Below, piece by piece: positions 9,898 to 19,602 of a stretch of DNA of 64,000 nt (position 1 is its first letter; the number at the start of each line of letters is the position of its first letter). The stretch lies in the NCBI RefSeq assembly GCF_009720775.1, contig NZ_WNKW01000002.1:62001-126000 (forward strand). The letters run 5' to 3'. Under the pieces are notes generated by a model. It was not told the DNA's origin. It ran no database searches and worked only from the letters and a program-made list of their open reading frames with translations. The stretch comes from Pseudoduganella danionis. GTDB taxonomy: Bacteria > Pseudomonadota > Gammaproteobacteria > Burkholderiales > Burkholderiaceae_D. Position numbers and translations under genes: made by a program.

Positions 9898-10725
9898 ATG
9901 TCTGATCAAATCCCTGCTTTTGAAACCCTGTCCGTCACTCTGGAAGGCGCTGTTGCCATCGTGCGCCTGAACCGGCCCGACAAGCTGAATGCGATGAATC
10001 TTGCTATGTGGAATGATTTGCGCAGCGCTTTCCAGTTCCTCGACGGCCTGCCGGCCGCCCGCGCCATCGTGCTCGAAGGCGAGGGCCGCGGCTTCACTGC
10101 CGGCATCGATCTGCAGATGATGATGGGGCTGGGCAGCCAGATCCAGAACGATTGCGACGGCCGTATGCGCGAATCGCTGCGCCGTATCATTCTCGATCTG
10201 CAGGACTGCCTGACCAGTCTGGAGCGCTGCCGCAAGCCGGTGCTGGCTGCCGTGCATGGCGCTTGCGTGGGCGGTGGCATCGATCTGATCTGCTGCGCCG
10301 ATATGCGCTACTGCTCGGCTGATGCGTGGTTCAGCATCAAGGAAATCGATATCGGCATGACGGCCGATGTGGGTACGCTGCAACGCCTGCCCAAGCTGAT
10401 CGGCGATGGCATGGCGCGCGAACTGGCCTACACGGCGCGCAAGGTGGATGCGGCCGAAGCCAAGGATATCCGGCTGGTGAACCGCGTGTTTGAGACGCCG
10501 GAAGCCTTGCGCGAGGGGGTGCGTGCGATTGCTGCCGAGATCGCTACCAAGGCACCGCTGGCCGTGCGCGGCGTGAAAGAAATGATTACCTATGCACGCG
10601 ACCATAGCGTGGCTGACGGCCTCAACTACGTCGCCACGTGGAATGCCGCCATGCTGATGTCGGCAGACCTGCAGGCCGCCATGATGGCCGGCATGAGCAA
10701 GACCACGCCTAGCTTCAAGGATTAA
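9898..10725 (+). CDS. Crotonase, delta(3,5)-delta(2,4)-dienoyl-CoA isomerase-like
   Basis: Crotonase-superfamily enzyme of 275 residues. The pattern matches eukaryotic ECH1 more than plain enoyl-CoA hydratase. [11 protein letters not shown] is near residue 65, [15 protein letters not shown] near 126-139, and [19 protein letters not shown] near 148-166. The three acidic residues of dienoyl-CoA isomerase appear at Asp129, Glu149 and Asp157. Expected role: shifting 3,5-dienoyl-CoA to 2,4-dienoyl-CoA during beta-oxidation of odd-position unsaturated fatty acids. ATG 9898 has GGAG seven bases upstream, better than the in-frame codon at 9886. It stands alone, divergent from valS. Confidence 0.9.
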   Translation: MSDQIPAFETLSVTLEGAVAIVRLNRPDKLNAMNLAMWNDLRSAFQFLDGLPAARAIVLEGEGRGFTAGIDLQMMMGLGSQIQNDCDGRMRESLRRIILDLQDCLTSLERCRKPVLAAVHGACVGGGIDLICCADMRYCSADAWFSIKEIDIGMTADVGTLQRLPKLIGDGMARELAYTARKVDAAEAKDIRLVNRVFETPEALREGVRAIAAEIATKAPLAVRGVKEMITYARDHSVADGLNYVATWNAAMLMSADLQAAMMAGMSKTTPSFKD

Positions 10726-10798
10726 TTCCGCCGGGCAGCGCCATGTACCGGCTGGCGCGGGGTGCTGCCCTCTCTGCACTTCCGTTATCTGAAACGCT

Positions 10799-10905
10799 CT
10801 ATTTTTCTTCCTGTTTCCTCCTATTTTTCCTATTTTTGAACTCTGCGGGCAAACGCGGGTCTAAAAATAGGAAAGCAGGAGGAAATAGAAGAAAAAATAG
10901 GAGGG
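10799..10905. repeat. Purine/pyrimidine inverted repeat with five CTATTTTT sites
   Basis: The left half (10799-10838) is pyrimidine-rich and the right half (10861-10905) is its imperfect purine-rich reverse complement. They are separated by a loop containing GCGGG twice. The octamer CTATTTTT occurs three times forward (10799, 10821, 10830) and twice reversed (10863-10870, 10893-10900). The right edge carries the AGGAGGG ribosome binding site of the next gene. It could be an operator array, a long RNA hairpin near the RBS, or a terminator for the crotonase gene. The composition is unlike the surrounding GC-rich sequence. Confidence 0.8.
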
Positions 10906-10913
10906 AATAGATA

Positions 10914-11621
10914 ATGGACGGGATGGAAGCCTCGGTAAGTGTCCCGGTCGAGCGCCAGCAGTTGGAGCGCCTGATCGAGCAACTGGCACGGCGCGGTGGC
11001 GCGCCGGATTTACAGCAAGCACTGTCCGCGGCCATAGAGATGTGGCTGGGCGAGCAAGTCAAATTGCAGATGGGCGCTGATCCTGCCTGCGTGCGCGGTT
11101 ATCAATGGAAAACCGTGTTTCTGCCGGAAGGTACTTTGCTATGCACCTATAGCTATGGCGACGAACAGCATGCCCGCGTCATCGGTAGACAGATTATTTT
11201 CTGCGGCAGGGCGGTTTCGCCCAACCAGTTTGCACACTGGGCAGGCCGCAGCACGCGCAATGCGTGGAACGATCTCTACCTACGCCGCCCGCAGGACAAG
11301 TTCTATATTCTGGCCAGCCGATTGCGCGCACAGGTCGCACAAGAGCTAGAACGTGCCACTGCTACCGTCACAACATCCGCAGCACCCGAGGACGTACCGG
11401 CACGCACAGCGCTACCGTCAGCCCCTAATAATCTGCTGGCAGAAGTTCTGCATGCCGTAGTTGCGGCCTTGCAGACTAGCGAGCAGACCAAGTCCGCAAT
11501 TGCCTCGCTATTTCCCCAGCCAGTCCTTGCCCCGCCGCGCGACTGCAGCAAAGGCGAAGGCTGGGACTTGCCTGAACGACGCAAGTTCCGCTTCCGTCTG
11601 GAAGATGTTGCGTTCAGCTAG
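10914..11621 (+). CDS. Unrecognised protein of 235 residues
   Basis: I do not recognise a family. The reading frame is backed by a strong AGGAGGG ribosome binding site eight bases before ATG 10914. The N-terminal 50 residues look helical (VERQQLERLIEQLARRGG, then LQQALSAAIEMWLGEQ). A central segment (about 58-145) is rich in aromatic and basic residues: RGYQWKTVFLPEGTLLCTYS, SPNQFAHWAGRSTRNAWND and KFYILASRLRAQ. A Thr/Ala/Pro linker (about 148-170) leads to a short helical part and a basic end RRKFRFRLEDVAFS. The basic central part could bind nucleic acid (inference). It stands alone between the crotonase and the thiamine operon, and is preceded by the repeat at 10799-10905, which may be its own control region. 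Confidence 0.72.
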   Translation: MDGMEASVSVPVERQQLERLIEQLARRGGAPDLQQALSAAIEMWLGEQVKLQMGADPACVRGYQWKTVFLPEGTLLCTYSYGDEQHARVIGRQIIFCGRAVSPNQFAHWAGRSTRNAWNDLYLRRPQDKFYILASRLRAQVAQELERATATVTTSAAPEDVPARTALPSAPNNLLAEVLHAVVAALQTSEQTKSAIASLFPQPVLAPPRDCSKGEGWDLPERRKFRFRLEDVAFS

Positions 11622-11676
11622 GGACGCTGTGTCTATGCAGGGCGTGCGGCATCCACTGCTGCAATCGAATCAGCTA

Positions 11677-11706
11677 TTGTCGCCGTGCCAAGACGCGGCG
11701 TATAAT
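11677..11706 (+). promoter_or_regulatory. Sigma70 promoter of the thiamine operon
   Basis: A -35 box TTGTCG (11677-11682) and a perfect -10 box TATAAT (11701-11706) are separated by 18 bases. Transcription would start near 11713, about 20 bases before the TPP riboswitch aptamer. Its position directly ahead of the aptamer makes it the likely thiC promoter. Confidence 0.75.
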
Positions 11707-11730
11707 CGGCGCGCTGCCACAAGGTAGCAA

Positions 11731-11818
11731 ACGCTAGGGGTCCTGTGCATCGCTGTGATGCGCGGGTGAGAAATACCCTCCGAACCTGATCTGGATAATG
11801 CCAGCGAAGGGAAGCTAA
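11731..11818 (+). promoter_or_regulatory. TPP riboswitch (THI element)
   Basis: The conserved core of the THI-box aptamer is present in order: the AGGGGTCC entry to P1/P2, GGTGAGAAATACCC (the P3/thi-box part binding the pyrimidine side), then CCTGATCTGGATAATGCCAG and CGAAGGGAAG closing the pyrophosphate-sensing arm. It lies in the 5' leader of thiC, its classical target. When TPP is bound, downstream expression is expected to fall; the hairpin at 11911-11937 suggests control at translation initiation. Edges are estimated to within a few bases. Confidence 0.95.
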
Positions 11819-11824
11819 GGATAG

Positions 11825-13855
<2,031 letters not shown>

Positions 13856-13862
13856 GGCCGGC

Positions 13863-14102
13863 ATGACGGAGATCGAACTCGAAAATGACATCGAAAATGA
13901 AATCGAGATTGAGCTGAATGGCGCGCCGTATCGCGTGCCGCAGCAGCACACGCTGGCGCAACTGATAGACGCGCTGGCGTTGACGGGACAGGCGCTGGCG
14001 CTGGCCGTCAACCGCAGCGTGGTGCCGCGCCAGCAGTGGCCGCAGCGCCAGCTACAGGCGCAGGACAAGGTCGAGATTGTGCGCGCCATCGGTGGCGGCT
14101 AA
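13863..14102 (+). CDS. thiS: Sulfur carrier protein ThiS
   Basis: Ubiquitin-like carrier that delivers sulfur, as a C-terminal thiocarboxylate, to ThiG for thiazole formation. The C-terminus ends IVRAIGGG, giving the essential terminal glycines. The core [20 protein letters not shown] and [11 protein letters not shown] are family features. At 79 residues it is longer than the usual 65-67 because of an acidic N-terminal repeat ([16 protein letters not shown]). I start at ATG 13863, seven bases after the thiC stop; an in-frame ATG at 13827 lies inside thiC. The acidic repeat may have grown by duplication of GA(A/G)ATCGA-like units. Confidence 0.92.
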   Translation: MTEIELENDIENEIEIELNGAPYRVPQQHTLAQLIDALALTGQALALAVNRSVVPRQQWPQRQLQAQDKVEIVRAIGGG

Positions 14103-14131
14103 ATACCCATTTAACGGATCAAGGAATTCAC

Positions 14132-14956
14132 ATGAACAGCATTAACCGTAACCAAGGCGCGGCCGCCGCAACGGCCGCACAGGACCTGCTGACCATCGCC
14201 GGCAAGACCTATCAATCGCGCCTGCTGGTCGGCAGCGGGAAATACCGCGACCTGCAGCAGACGCGCGCAGCGACCGATGCAGCGGAAGCCGAAATCATCA
14301 CCGTGGCCATCCGCCGCGTCAACATCGGGCAGGACCCGAAAGCACCGAGTTTGCTCGACGTGCTGCCACCCTCGCAGTACACCATCCTGCCGAATACGGC
14401 CGGCTGCTACAACGCCAAGGACGCCATCTACACGCTGCAGATGGCGCGCGAACTGCTGAATGGCCACAAGCTGGTCAAGCTGGAAGTGCTGGGCGACGAA
14501 AAGACGCTGTTCCCGAACATGCCGGAAACCTTGATCGCCGCTGAAGCGCTGGTCAAAGACGGCTTCGACGTGATGGTGTATTGCAGCGACGATCCGATAC
14601 AGGCGCGCATGCTGGAAGATATCGGTTGCGTCGCCGTGATGCCGCTGGCATCGCTGATCGGTTCCGGCATGGGCATCCTCAATCCGTGGAATCTGTCGCT
14701 GATCATCGAGCAGGCCAAGGTGCCGGTGCTGGTCGATGCCGGTGTCGGCACGGCTTCCGATGCTGCCATCGCCATGGAACTGGGCTGCGATGGTGTGCTG
14801 ATGAATACTGCCATCGCCGGTGCACAGGACCCGGTGCGCATGGCGCGCGCGATGAAGCTGGGCGTGCAGGCTGGCCGCGAAGCTTATCTGGCGGGCCGCA
14901 TCGCGCGCAAGTTTGCCGCATCGCCATCCTCGCCGATGGCGGGCCGGCTGGCATGA
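14132..14956 (+). CDS. thiG: Thiazole synthase ThiG
   Basis: Forms the thiazole phosphate from deoxyxylulose 5-phosphate, dehydroglycine and ThiS thiocarboxylate. The deoxyxylulose phosphate could come from dxs at 37787. TIM-barrel motifs are visible: [13 protein letters not shown] at the N-terminus, [43 protein letters not shown] and [20 protein letters not shown]. The catalytic lysine is expected in the KLEVLGD strand region. I start at ATG 14132 with AAGGA eight bases upstream; a longer frame from 14036 lies in thiS. The 274 residues include about 25 extra N-terminal Ala-rich residues. Its TGA overlaps the thiD ATG (ATGA). Confidence 0.97.
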   Translation: MNSINRNQGAAAATAAQDLLTIAGKTYQSRLLVGSGKYRDLQQTRAATDAAEAEIITVAIRRVNIGQDPKAPSLLDVLPPSQYTILPNTAGCYNAKDAIYTLQMARELLNGHKLVKLEVLGDEKTLFPNMPETLIAAEALVKDGFDVMVYCSDDPIQARMLEDIGCVAVMPLASLIGSGMGILNPWNLSLIIEQAKVPVLVDAGVGTASDAAIAMELGCDGVLMNTAIAGAQDPVRMARAMKLGVQAGREAYLAGRIARKFAASPSSPMAGRLA

Positions 14957-15885
14957 CAGCGCAGCCATGGCCTCTGTCGCAGTCACTGTCGCAACCGCGG
15001 TCGCAGCCGCAGTCGCAGCCGCAGCCGCAGTCGCAGCCGCAGCCGCAGCCGCAGCAGACAGCAGACGCGGTCCCGCTCAGCACTGAGAATGTGCCCGAGC
15101 GGGCCTGCGTGCTGGTGTTTGCGGGACTCGATCCGTCCGGCGGCGCCGGCCTGAGCGCCGACCTGCAAGCCATAGCGGGGCAGGGCGCGCATGCGCTGAC
15201 GGTGGTGACGGCGCTGACGGTGCAGGACAACGACCGCGTATGGGGCGTGCACCCGGTGGCAGCAGGTCTGATGCGGCAGCAGGCGCTGGCGCTGATCGAC
15301 AAGTTTGCGATCCGTGCCGTCAAGATCGGCATCACCGGCAGCGCCGAGAATGCGCGCGCCATTGCCGAACTGATCGTGCAGTTGCGGCGCGATCAGCCGC
15401 AACTGCCGGTCGTGCTCGACCCTGTGCTGGCCAGCGGCCATGGCGATCTGCTGTCACGCGATGATGCCGTGCAGGCGCTGGCGCCGCTGCTACCTCTGGC
15501 CACCGTGCTCACGCCCAACGAACCGGAAGCGCAGGCGCTGACAGGCCTGCCCGCGACAGCGGCACAGATGCAGCGGCTACGTGAACACGGCTGTCAGCAC
15601 GTGCTGCTGACGGGCGGCCATGGCATGGGTGAGACCGTGTGCAATCAGTGGTACGGCCCGGAAGCTATACCGACAGCCCGCCGCGAGTGGCGCTGGCTGC
15701 GGCTGGCTGGTGCTTTCCATGGCAGCGGCTGCACGCTGGCTGCGGCGATTGCCGGTCAACTGGCCATGCAGGTGCCACTGGCGCTGGCGCTCGATGCGGC
15801 ACAGGCGTATTGCCATAGCGCGCTGGAGTCTTCCTATGCGATCGGCAGCGGCCAGCGCATTCCTGCACGCAATTCTTACTACTAG
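14953..15885 (+). CDS. thiD: Hydroxymethylpyrimidine/phosphomethylpyrimidine kinase ThiD
   Basis: Ribokinase-fold enzyme that phosphorylates HMP and HMP-P to HMP-PP for coupling by ThiE. The domain starts about residue 50 with [35 protein letters not shown] and [12 protein letters not shown] follow. The anion-hole region near the C-terminus reads [16 protein letters not shown]. The family usually runs about 265-270 residues; this one has 310 because of a Ser/Gln/Pro-rich N-terminus made by a hexanucleotide repeat (15001-15057). The start ATG 14953 overlaps the thiG stop, so translation is likely coupled. No ThiE domain is fused to it; thiE is a separate gene. Confidence 0.95.
   Translation: MTAQPWPLSQSLSQPRSQPQSQPQPQSQPQPQPQQTADAVPLSTENVPERACVLVFAGLDPSGGAGLSADLQAIAGQGAHALTVVTALTVQDNDRVWGVHPVAAGLMRQQALALIDKFAIRAVKIGITGSAENARAIAELIVQLRRDQPQLPVVLDPVLASGHGDLLSRDDAVQALAPLLPLATVLTPNEPEAQALTGLPATAAQMQRLREHGCQHVLLTGGHGMGETVCNQWYGPEAIPTARREWRWLRLAGAFHGSGCTLAAAIAGQLAMQVPLALALDAAQAYCHSALESSYAIGSGQRIPARNSYY
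15001..15057 (+). repeat. Hexanucleotide tandem repeat inside thiD
   Basis: Nine back-to-back hexamers of the form YCGCAG (TCGCAG or CCGCAG) run from 15001 to 15054, with a partial unit after. They encode alternating Ser/Pro and Gln at the thiD N-terminus. The unit length is a multiple of three, so slippage would change linker length without shifting frame. Confidence 0.92.
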
Positions 15886-16008
15886 GATGCCAGTAAATGA
15901 GTGGCCTGAATCCAGCCTGAACAGATAAGCCAACGAGATCGCCGCGAGCGCTGCTGCCGCACGCAATTTTTACATTGAAACTATTAAACTGAAAGTCGAG
16001 TGCTCACC

Positions 16009-16716
16009 ATGCAAGGACTGTATCTGGTCACCCCAAACTGGGATTCCACCGAACGTCTGCTCACCGTCACCGAGCAGGCATTGCAGGCAGCGCAGGGCTG
16101 CCAGCCCGGCATCGCCCTGCTGCAGTACCGCCACAAGCACGCCAGCCCGGCGCTGCGGCTGCAACAGGCCACGGCCTTGCGCCGCCTGTGCCGGCAGTAC
16201 GGCGTGCCTTTCATCGTCAATGACTTTGTCGAACTGGCGCAGCAGGTGGAAGCAGATGGCGTGCATCTGGGCGCCAGCGATGCCGCGTTGGCCGCCGTGC
16301 GTGCCGAGCTGGGGCCGGCTGCGATCATCGGCGCTTCCTGTTATGGCGACATGGCGCTGGCACTGGCCGCGCAGGCCGCCGGTGCCAGTTATGTGGCTTT
16401 TGGCGGTTTCTATCCGTCGCGCGTGAAACAGTATGCCGTCACCACGGCGCCGGCCATACTGGATCAAGCGCAGCAGCATATCCATCTGCCGCAGGTGGTA
16501 ATCGGTGGCATGACGCCGGCGCTGGCCGCGCCGCTGGTCGCAAGCGGCGCCCACATGGTAGCCGCCATCAGCAGCGTGTATCTGGCAGCGGCCAGTGGTG
16601 CCGCAGCGGCCGACGACGCCGCACCTGCTGCGGCACAACTGGCTGCCGGCGCGGCGGCCGTGCAGCGTGCCGTGGATGGATTCCTGCAGCTATTCCAGCC
16701 CGCGGCTGTTGTTTAA
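16009..16716 (+). CDS. thiE: Thiamine phosphate synthase ThiE
   Basis: Joins HMP-PP and thiazole phosphate into thiamine phosphate. TIM-barrel signature elements: GLYLVTPNW at the N-terminus, IALLQYRHKHASP (substrate-binding strand), FIVNDFVELAQQVEADGVHLG, IGASCYGDMALALAAQAAGASYVAFGGFYPS and VVIGGMTP. The 235 residues include an Ala-rich C-terminal stretch. ATG 16009 gives MQGLYLVTP; a GTG at 16000 is an alternative with little extra. A 123-base gap after thiD holds no clear terminator, so it most likely remains in the thi operon. Last gene of the operon. Confidence 0.95.
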   Translation: MQGLYLVTPNWDSTERLLTVTEQALQAAQGCQPGIALLQYRHKHASPALRLQQATALRRLCRQYGVPFIVNDFVELAQQVEADGVHLGASDAALAAVRAELGPAAIIGASCYGDMALALAAQAAGASYVAFGGFYPSRVKQYAVTTAPAILDQAQQHIHLPQVVIGGMTPALAAPLVASGAHMVAAISSVYLAAASGAAAADDAAPAAAQLAAGAAAVQRAVDGFLQLFQPAAVV

Positions 16717-16835
16717 ACGCGTATAAAAGCTGCTTAAAAACCTTGGGTGTGGCCTAAAGTCACACGAAAGCCTTACAGTAGGTGAAGTTTTCGGCCTTAT
16801 AATAGGTCGTTAGCTTTAGCCCAAGGTTGTTGCAC

Positions 16836-17465
16836 ATGAATGGTTCCTCCAGCGCCAAACGTCTGATACTGATCGTTGATGACGACCAGTTACTGCTTGA
16901 TTTTCTCGGCGAAGTGCTCGGTCATGCCGGTTACGACGTCCTGAAAGCACTGTCGGCCGAGCAGGCGCTACAGCTGATCAGCCAGCGCGAGCCCGATCTG
17001 GCCCTGCTCGACATCCACATGCCCGGCATGAACGGGCTGGAACTGGCCAAGCAGTTGCACGCCAGTTCTTCCGTACCCTTTATGTTCCTGTCCGGCCGCG
17101 GCGATGCCGATGCTGGCAAGCAGGCGGCCGCCTATGGCGCCGTGGGCTTCCTCGTCAAACCTGTGGATGAAAAGCATTTGATGCCCGCGTTTGCTGCGGG
17201 TCTGGCCCGTGCCGACGAAATCCGCCAGCTGCGCCGTACCGAACTCAATCTGAATGCCGCGCTGGCGTCCGGCCGCGAAACCAGTCTGGCCGTAGGTCTG
17301 CTGATGTGCAAATTCCAGACTGACCGCAACACGGCCTTTGAAGTCTTGCGCGACCATGCACGCTCGAATCGCCGCAAAGTCAATGAAGTGGCCGATCAGT
17401 TGCTGAGCGCGGAAGAAACCTTGAATGCTTTGCACGCCGCTTTCAATCAGCGTCTGAAAAAGTAA
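16836..17465 (+). CDS. Orphan response regulator with ANTAR RNA-binding domain (NasT/AmiR-like)
   Basis: A receiver domain (about 8-125) has the acidic cluster VDDD at 14-17, phosphoacceptor Asp59 in LLDIHMPG and the lysine in FLVKPVDEK. The C-terminal part (about 140-200) reads AVGLLMCKFQTDRNTAFEVL then HARSNRRKVNEVADQLL, the ANTAR pattern that binds paired hairpins in mRNA leaders and prevents termination. I start at ATG 16836 with AAGG nine bases upstream; a TTG three codons earlier is possible. No histidine kinase or nitrate-sensing partner is adjacent, so the signal and RNA targets are unknown. A TATAAT box at 16798-16803 is a plausible -10. Confidence 0.88.
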   Translation: MNGSSSAKRLILIVDDDQLLLDFLGEVLGHAGYDVLKALSAEQALQLISQREPDLALLDIHMPGMNGLELAKQLHASSSVPFMFLSGRGDADAGKQAAAYGAVGFLVKPVDEKHLMPAFAAGLARADEIRQLRRTELNLNAALASGRETSLAVGLLMCKFQTDRNTAFEVLRDHARSNRRKVNEVADQLLSAEETLNALHAAFNQRLKK

Positions 17466-17619
17466 ACGTCGGCAGCATTTTTTTCGAGGTTTACTTAATT
17501 TACAACTAATTTGCCCCGTCCTCTGTTGTAGACTGTTGGTTAGCAGAACGAAATACCTGCAAGCAACAGTGTGCGACGGGCTAGTTTAGCCATTCCCAGC
17601 TAGTCTCCCCGAACGTGCC

Positions 17620-17644
17620 GTCACCGCCTCTGCCCTGCGGTGAC
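17620..17644 (+). other. Hairpin in the gap between the two receiver genes
   Basis: GTCACCGC (17620-17627) and GCGGTGAC (17637-17644) form a perfect 8-bp stem with a nine-base loop, in the 274-base gap before the receiver gene at 17740. It has no following T-run. It could be part of a 5' leader, and as the neighbour is an ANTAR RNA-binding protein, a structured RNA target is conceivable (inference). The rest of the gap shows nothing I can name. Confidence 0.4.
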
Positions 17645-17739
17645 ACGCCCAGCGTCCGGCCCAACTCCGCCGACTTATGCATGGCCGCGTTTGCGCAGTG
17701 CTATGCAGTGCCACCCGTATTCCTTGCGGAGACACAGAG

Positions 17740-18255
17740 ATGAGTCGATTCATGACCGATCAACAGGCGGCCGAAATTGAATGGTCGCTACTGGAACAGC
17801 CGGAACTCGGTATCGTTGCCGAAGTGCCGCGCGTGTTGCTGATCGATGCGGACGCCGATGCCGTGCTGGTGCTGACCGCCTTGCTGGTGCCGGAAAACCA
17901 GGTGTGCGTGGCGGACACCCGTGCCGCCGCACTGAGCTTGCTGCAACAGGATAGTTTTGCGCTGGTGGTGCTCGATCCCGCCGTGCCGGACCCGGACGCC
18001 GAGACGGAAGGGCTGGCAGATGTGCCGCCGCCCGATCTGCTGGCGCTGGTGCGCCAGCATCACGGCGAGGCACCGCTGTTGCTGTACTCGGCCCGCGCGC
18101 CGCATACCATAGTCGGTGCACGCGGCCTGACGTATCTGGCCAAACCATGGAGCACGCCGCGCCAGTTATGGCATGCGATCAGCGAACTGCTGGGCAGCGG
18201 TGCCGTGCTGCGCAGCGCAGCCGGGGCCGGCAAGGAAAACTCTGCGCTGGTATGA
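17740..18255 (+). CDS. Stand-alone receiver-like protein
   Basis: A 171-residue protein with a single CheY-like receiver domain (about 29-155). The acidic pocket is RVLLIDADAD (Asp36, Asp38), the probable phosphoacceptor is Asp79 in VVLDPAVPD, the switch Ser/Thr lies in LLLYSAR, and the lysine in LAKPW. The domain has an extended acidic/proline loop after the phosphorylation site (PDPDAETEGLADVPPPD) that ordinary receivers lack. No output domain follows, so it may relay phosphate or act by protein contact. Start ATG 17740 has GGAG at good spacing; the frame from 17677 is longer but lacks support. It follows the ANTAR regulator but is separated by a 274-base gap. Confidence 0.78.
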   Translation: MSRFMTDQQAAEIEWSLLEQPELGIVAEVPRVLLIDADADAVLVLTALLVPENQVCVADTRAAALSLLQQDSFALVVLDPAVPDPDAETEGLADVPPPDLLALVRQHHGEAPLLLYSARAPHTIVGARGLTYLAKPWSTPRQLWHAISELLGSGAVLRSAAGAGKENSALV

Positions 18256-18317
18256 TGTCGTACCTGTGCGGCACCTAGTCGCCGTGCATACTGCAACCAC
18301 CAGCCAGAGGATATTCC

Positions 18318-19424
18318 ATGAAAACCAAAGCAGCCGTAGCATGGCAGGCGGGCAAACCGCTGACGATAGAAGAAGTCGAACTGGGCGGCCCGCGCGAGGG
18401 CGAAGTTCTGGTCGAAATCAAAGCCACCGGCATCTGCCACACGGATTACTACACCCTGTCCGGCGCTGATCCGGAAGGCATCTTCCCGGCCATTCTGGGC
18501 CACGAAGGGGCCGGTGTGGTGGTCGATGTCGGTCCCGGCGTGAAGTCGCTGAAAAAAGATGACCACGTCATCCCGCTGTACACGCCGGAATGCCGCCAGT
18601 GCAAATTCTGCCTGTCGCAGAAAACCAATCTGTGCCAGTCGATCCGCTCCACCCAGGGGCGCGGCCTGATGCCGGATGCCACCAGCCGCTTCTCGCTCGA
18701 TGGCAAGCCGATCTACCACTACATGGGCACCTCGACCTTCTCCAACTACATCGTGGTACCGGAAATCGCGCTGGCCAAAATCCGCAGCGATGCGCCGTTC
18801 GACAAGGTCTGCTACATCGGCTGCGGTGTGACCACGGGCGTCGGTGCCGTGCTGTTCACGGCCAAGGTGGAAGCGGGCGCAAATGTGGTGGTGTTCGGTC
18901 TGGGCGGCATAGGCCTGAACGTGATCCAGGCGGCGCGCATGGTCGGTGCCGACAAGATCATCGGCGTGGATATCAATCCGGCCCGCCAGGACATGGCGCG
19001 CAAGTTCGGCATGACCCACTTCATCAATCCGAACCAAGTGGAGAACGTGGTCGATGCCATCATCCAGCTGACCGATGGCGGCGCGGATTACAGCTTCGAG
19101 TGCATAGGCAATACCACCACCATGCGCCAGTCGCTCGAGTGCTGCCACAAGGGCTGGGGCCAATCCATCATCATCGGCGTGGCTGCTGCCGGTCAGGAAA
19201 TCTCCACCCGTCCGTTCCAGCTGGTGACGGGGCGCGTGTGGAAAGGCTCCGCGTTCGGCGGCGCCCGTGGCCGTACCGATGTGCCGAAGATCGTCGACTG
19301 GTATATGGAAGGCAAGCTCAACATCGACGACCTGATCACCCACCGCCTGCCGCTCGAGCGCATCAACGAAGGCTTCGACCTGATGAAGAGCGGCGAATCG
19401 ATACGCTCCGTCGTGCTGTACTAA
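18318..19424 (+). CDS. frmA: S-(hydroxymethyl)glutathione dehydrogenase / class III alcohol dehydrogenase
   Basis: Zinc- and NAD-dependent oxidation of S-hydroxymethylglutathione (formaldehyde detoxification); the class also reduces S-nitrosoglutathione. The 368 residues are the family length. The catalytic zinc site starts with ICHTDYYTLSG and GHEGAGVV. The structural zinc cysteines are in CRQCKFCLSQKTNLC near residue 95. The Rossmann motif is VFGLGGIGLNVIQAARM near residue 195, and GVAAAGQEISTRPFQL plus AFGGARGRTDVP are class III features. The usual partner S-formylglutathione hydrolase is not next door; a hairpin and a new regulatory region follow instead. No FrmR-type repressor gene is adjacent. 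Confidence 0.97.
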   Translation: MKTKAAVAWQAGKPLTIEEVELGGPREGEVLVEIKATGICHTDYYTLSGADPEGIFPAILGHEGAGVVVDVGPGVKSLKKDDHVIPLYTPECRQCKFCLSQKTNLCQSIRSTQGRGLMPDATSRFSLDGKPIYHYMGTSTFSNYIVVPEIALAKIRSDAPFDKVCYIGCGVTTGVGAVLFTAKVEAGANVVVFGLGGIGLNVIQAARMVGADKIIGVDINPARQDMARKFGMTHFINPNQVENVVDAIIQLTDGGADYSFECIGNTTTMRQSLECCHKGWGQSIIIGVAAAGQEISTRPFQLVTGRVWKGSAFGGARGRTDVPKIVDWYMEGKLNIDDLITHRLPLERINEGFDLMKSGESIRSVVLY

Positions 19425-19435
19425 GCCGCTCGGCA

Positions 19436-19457
19436 GGCGCGCTCCTTGCGGCGCGCC
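19436..19457 (+). terminator. Probable terminator hairpin after frmA
   Basis: GGCGCGC (19436-19442) pairs with GCGCGCC (19451-19457), loop of eight bases; a further GGCGCGCC copy follows and then CCTTT. The stem is strong and the T-run weak. It lies 12 bases after the frmA stop and before the operator-like region of the next gene. Confidence 0.5.
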
Positions 19458-19477
19458 GGATGGCGCGCCCTTTGTGC

Positions 19478-19537
19478 GATGTAGATAAAAAGTTCTAGAC
19501 ATCCCAATCTAGATAATTTATTCTACATCTACACATC
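19478..19537. promoter_or_regulatory. Operator-like dyad array before the M56 peptidase
   Basis: An AT-rich stretch holds GATGTAGA (19478-19485) inverted to TCTACATC (19522-19529), plus a second overlapping ATCTACAC (19527-19534). Two copies of TCTAGA stand 14 bases apart (19494-19499, 19508-19513). This resembles the dyads bound by winged-helix BlaI/MecI repressors in spacing and AT content, although it is not their exact consensus. No BlaI-type gene is found beside it. Confidence 0.5.
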
Positions 19538-19548
19538 GGGAGCGCAGC

Positions 19549-19602
19549 ATGTCTTTACTACGCCAATACCACATCAAGCCGCAGGCAGGCCGCCATGCAT
19601 AA
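19549..19602 (+). CDS. 17-codon ORF overlapping the M56 peptidase start
   Basis: ATG 19549 with GGGAG upstream opens a frame of 17 codons (MSLLRQYHIKPQAGRHA). Its TAA (19600-19602) runs over the start of the next gene (ATG 19595). It may be a leader peptide that couples translation, or the scar of a lost BlaI-type repressor gene, since M56 peptidases of this kind usually follow one. Nothing proves it is translated. Confidence 0.35.
   Translation: MSLLRQYHIKPQAGRHA

Noticed and set aside
15001..15057. Regular short repeats that could suggest a CRISPR array
   Set aside because: Units are only six bases with no spacers and lie in frame inside thiD.
19549..19602. Proven remnant of a BlaI gene
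   Set aside because: The 17 codons do not align with the BlaI N-terminus well enough to call it a pseudogene; kept only as a small ORF with a question mark.
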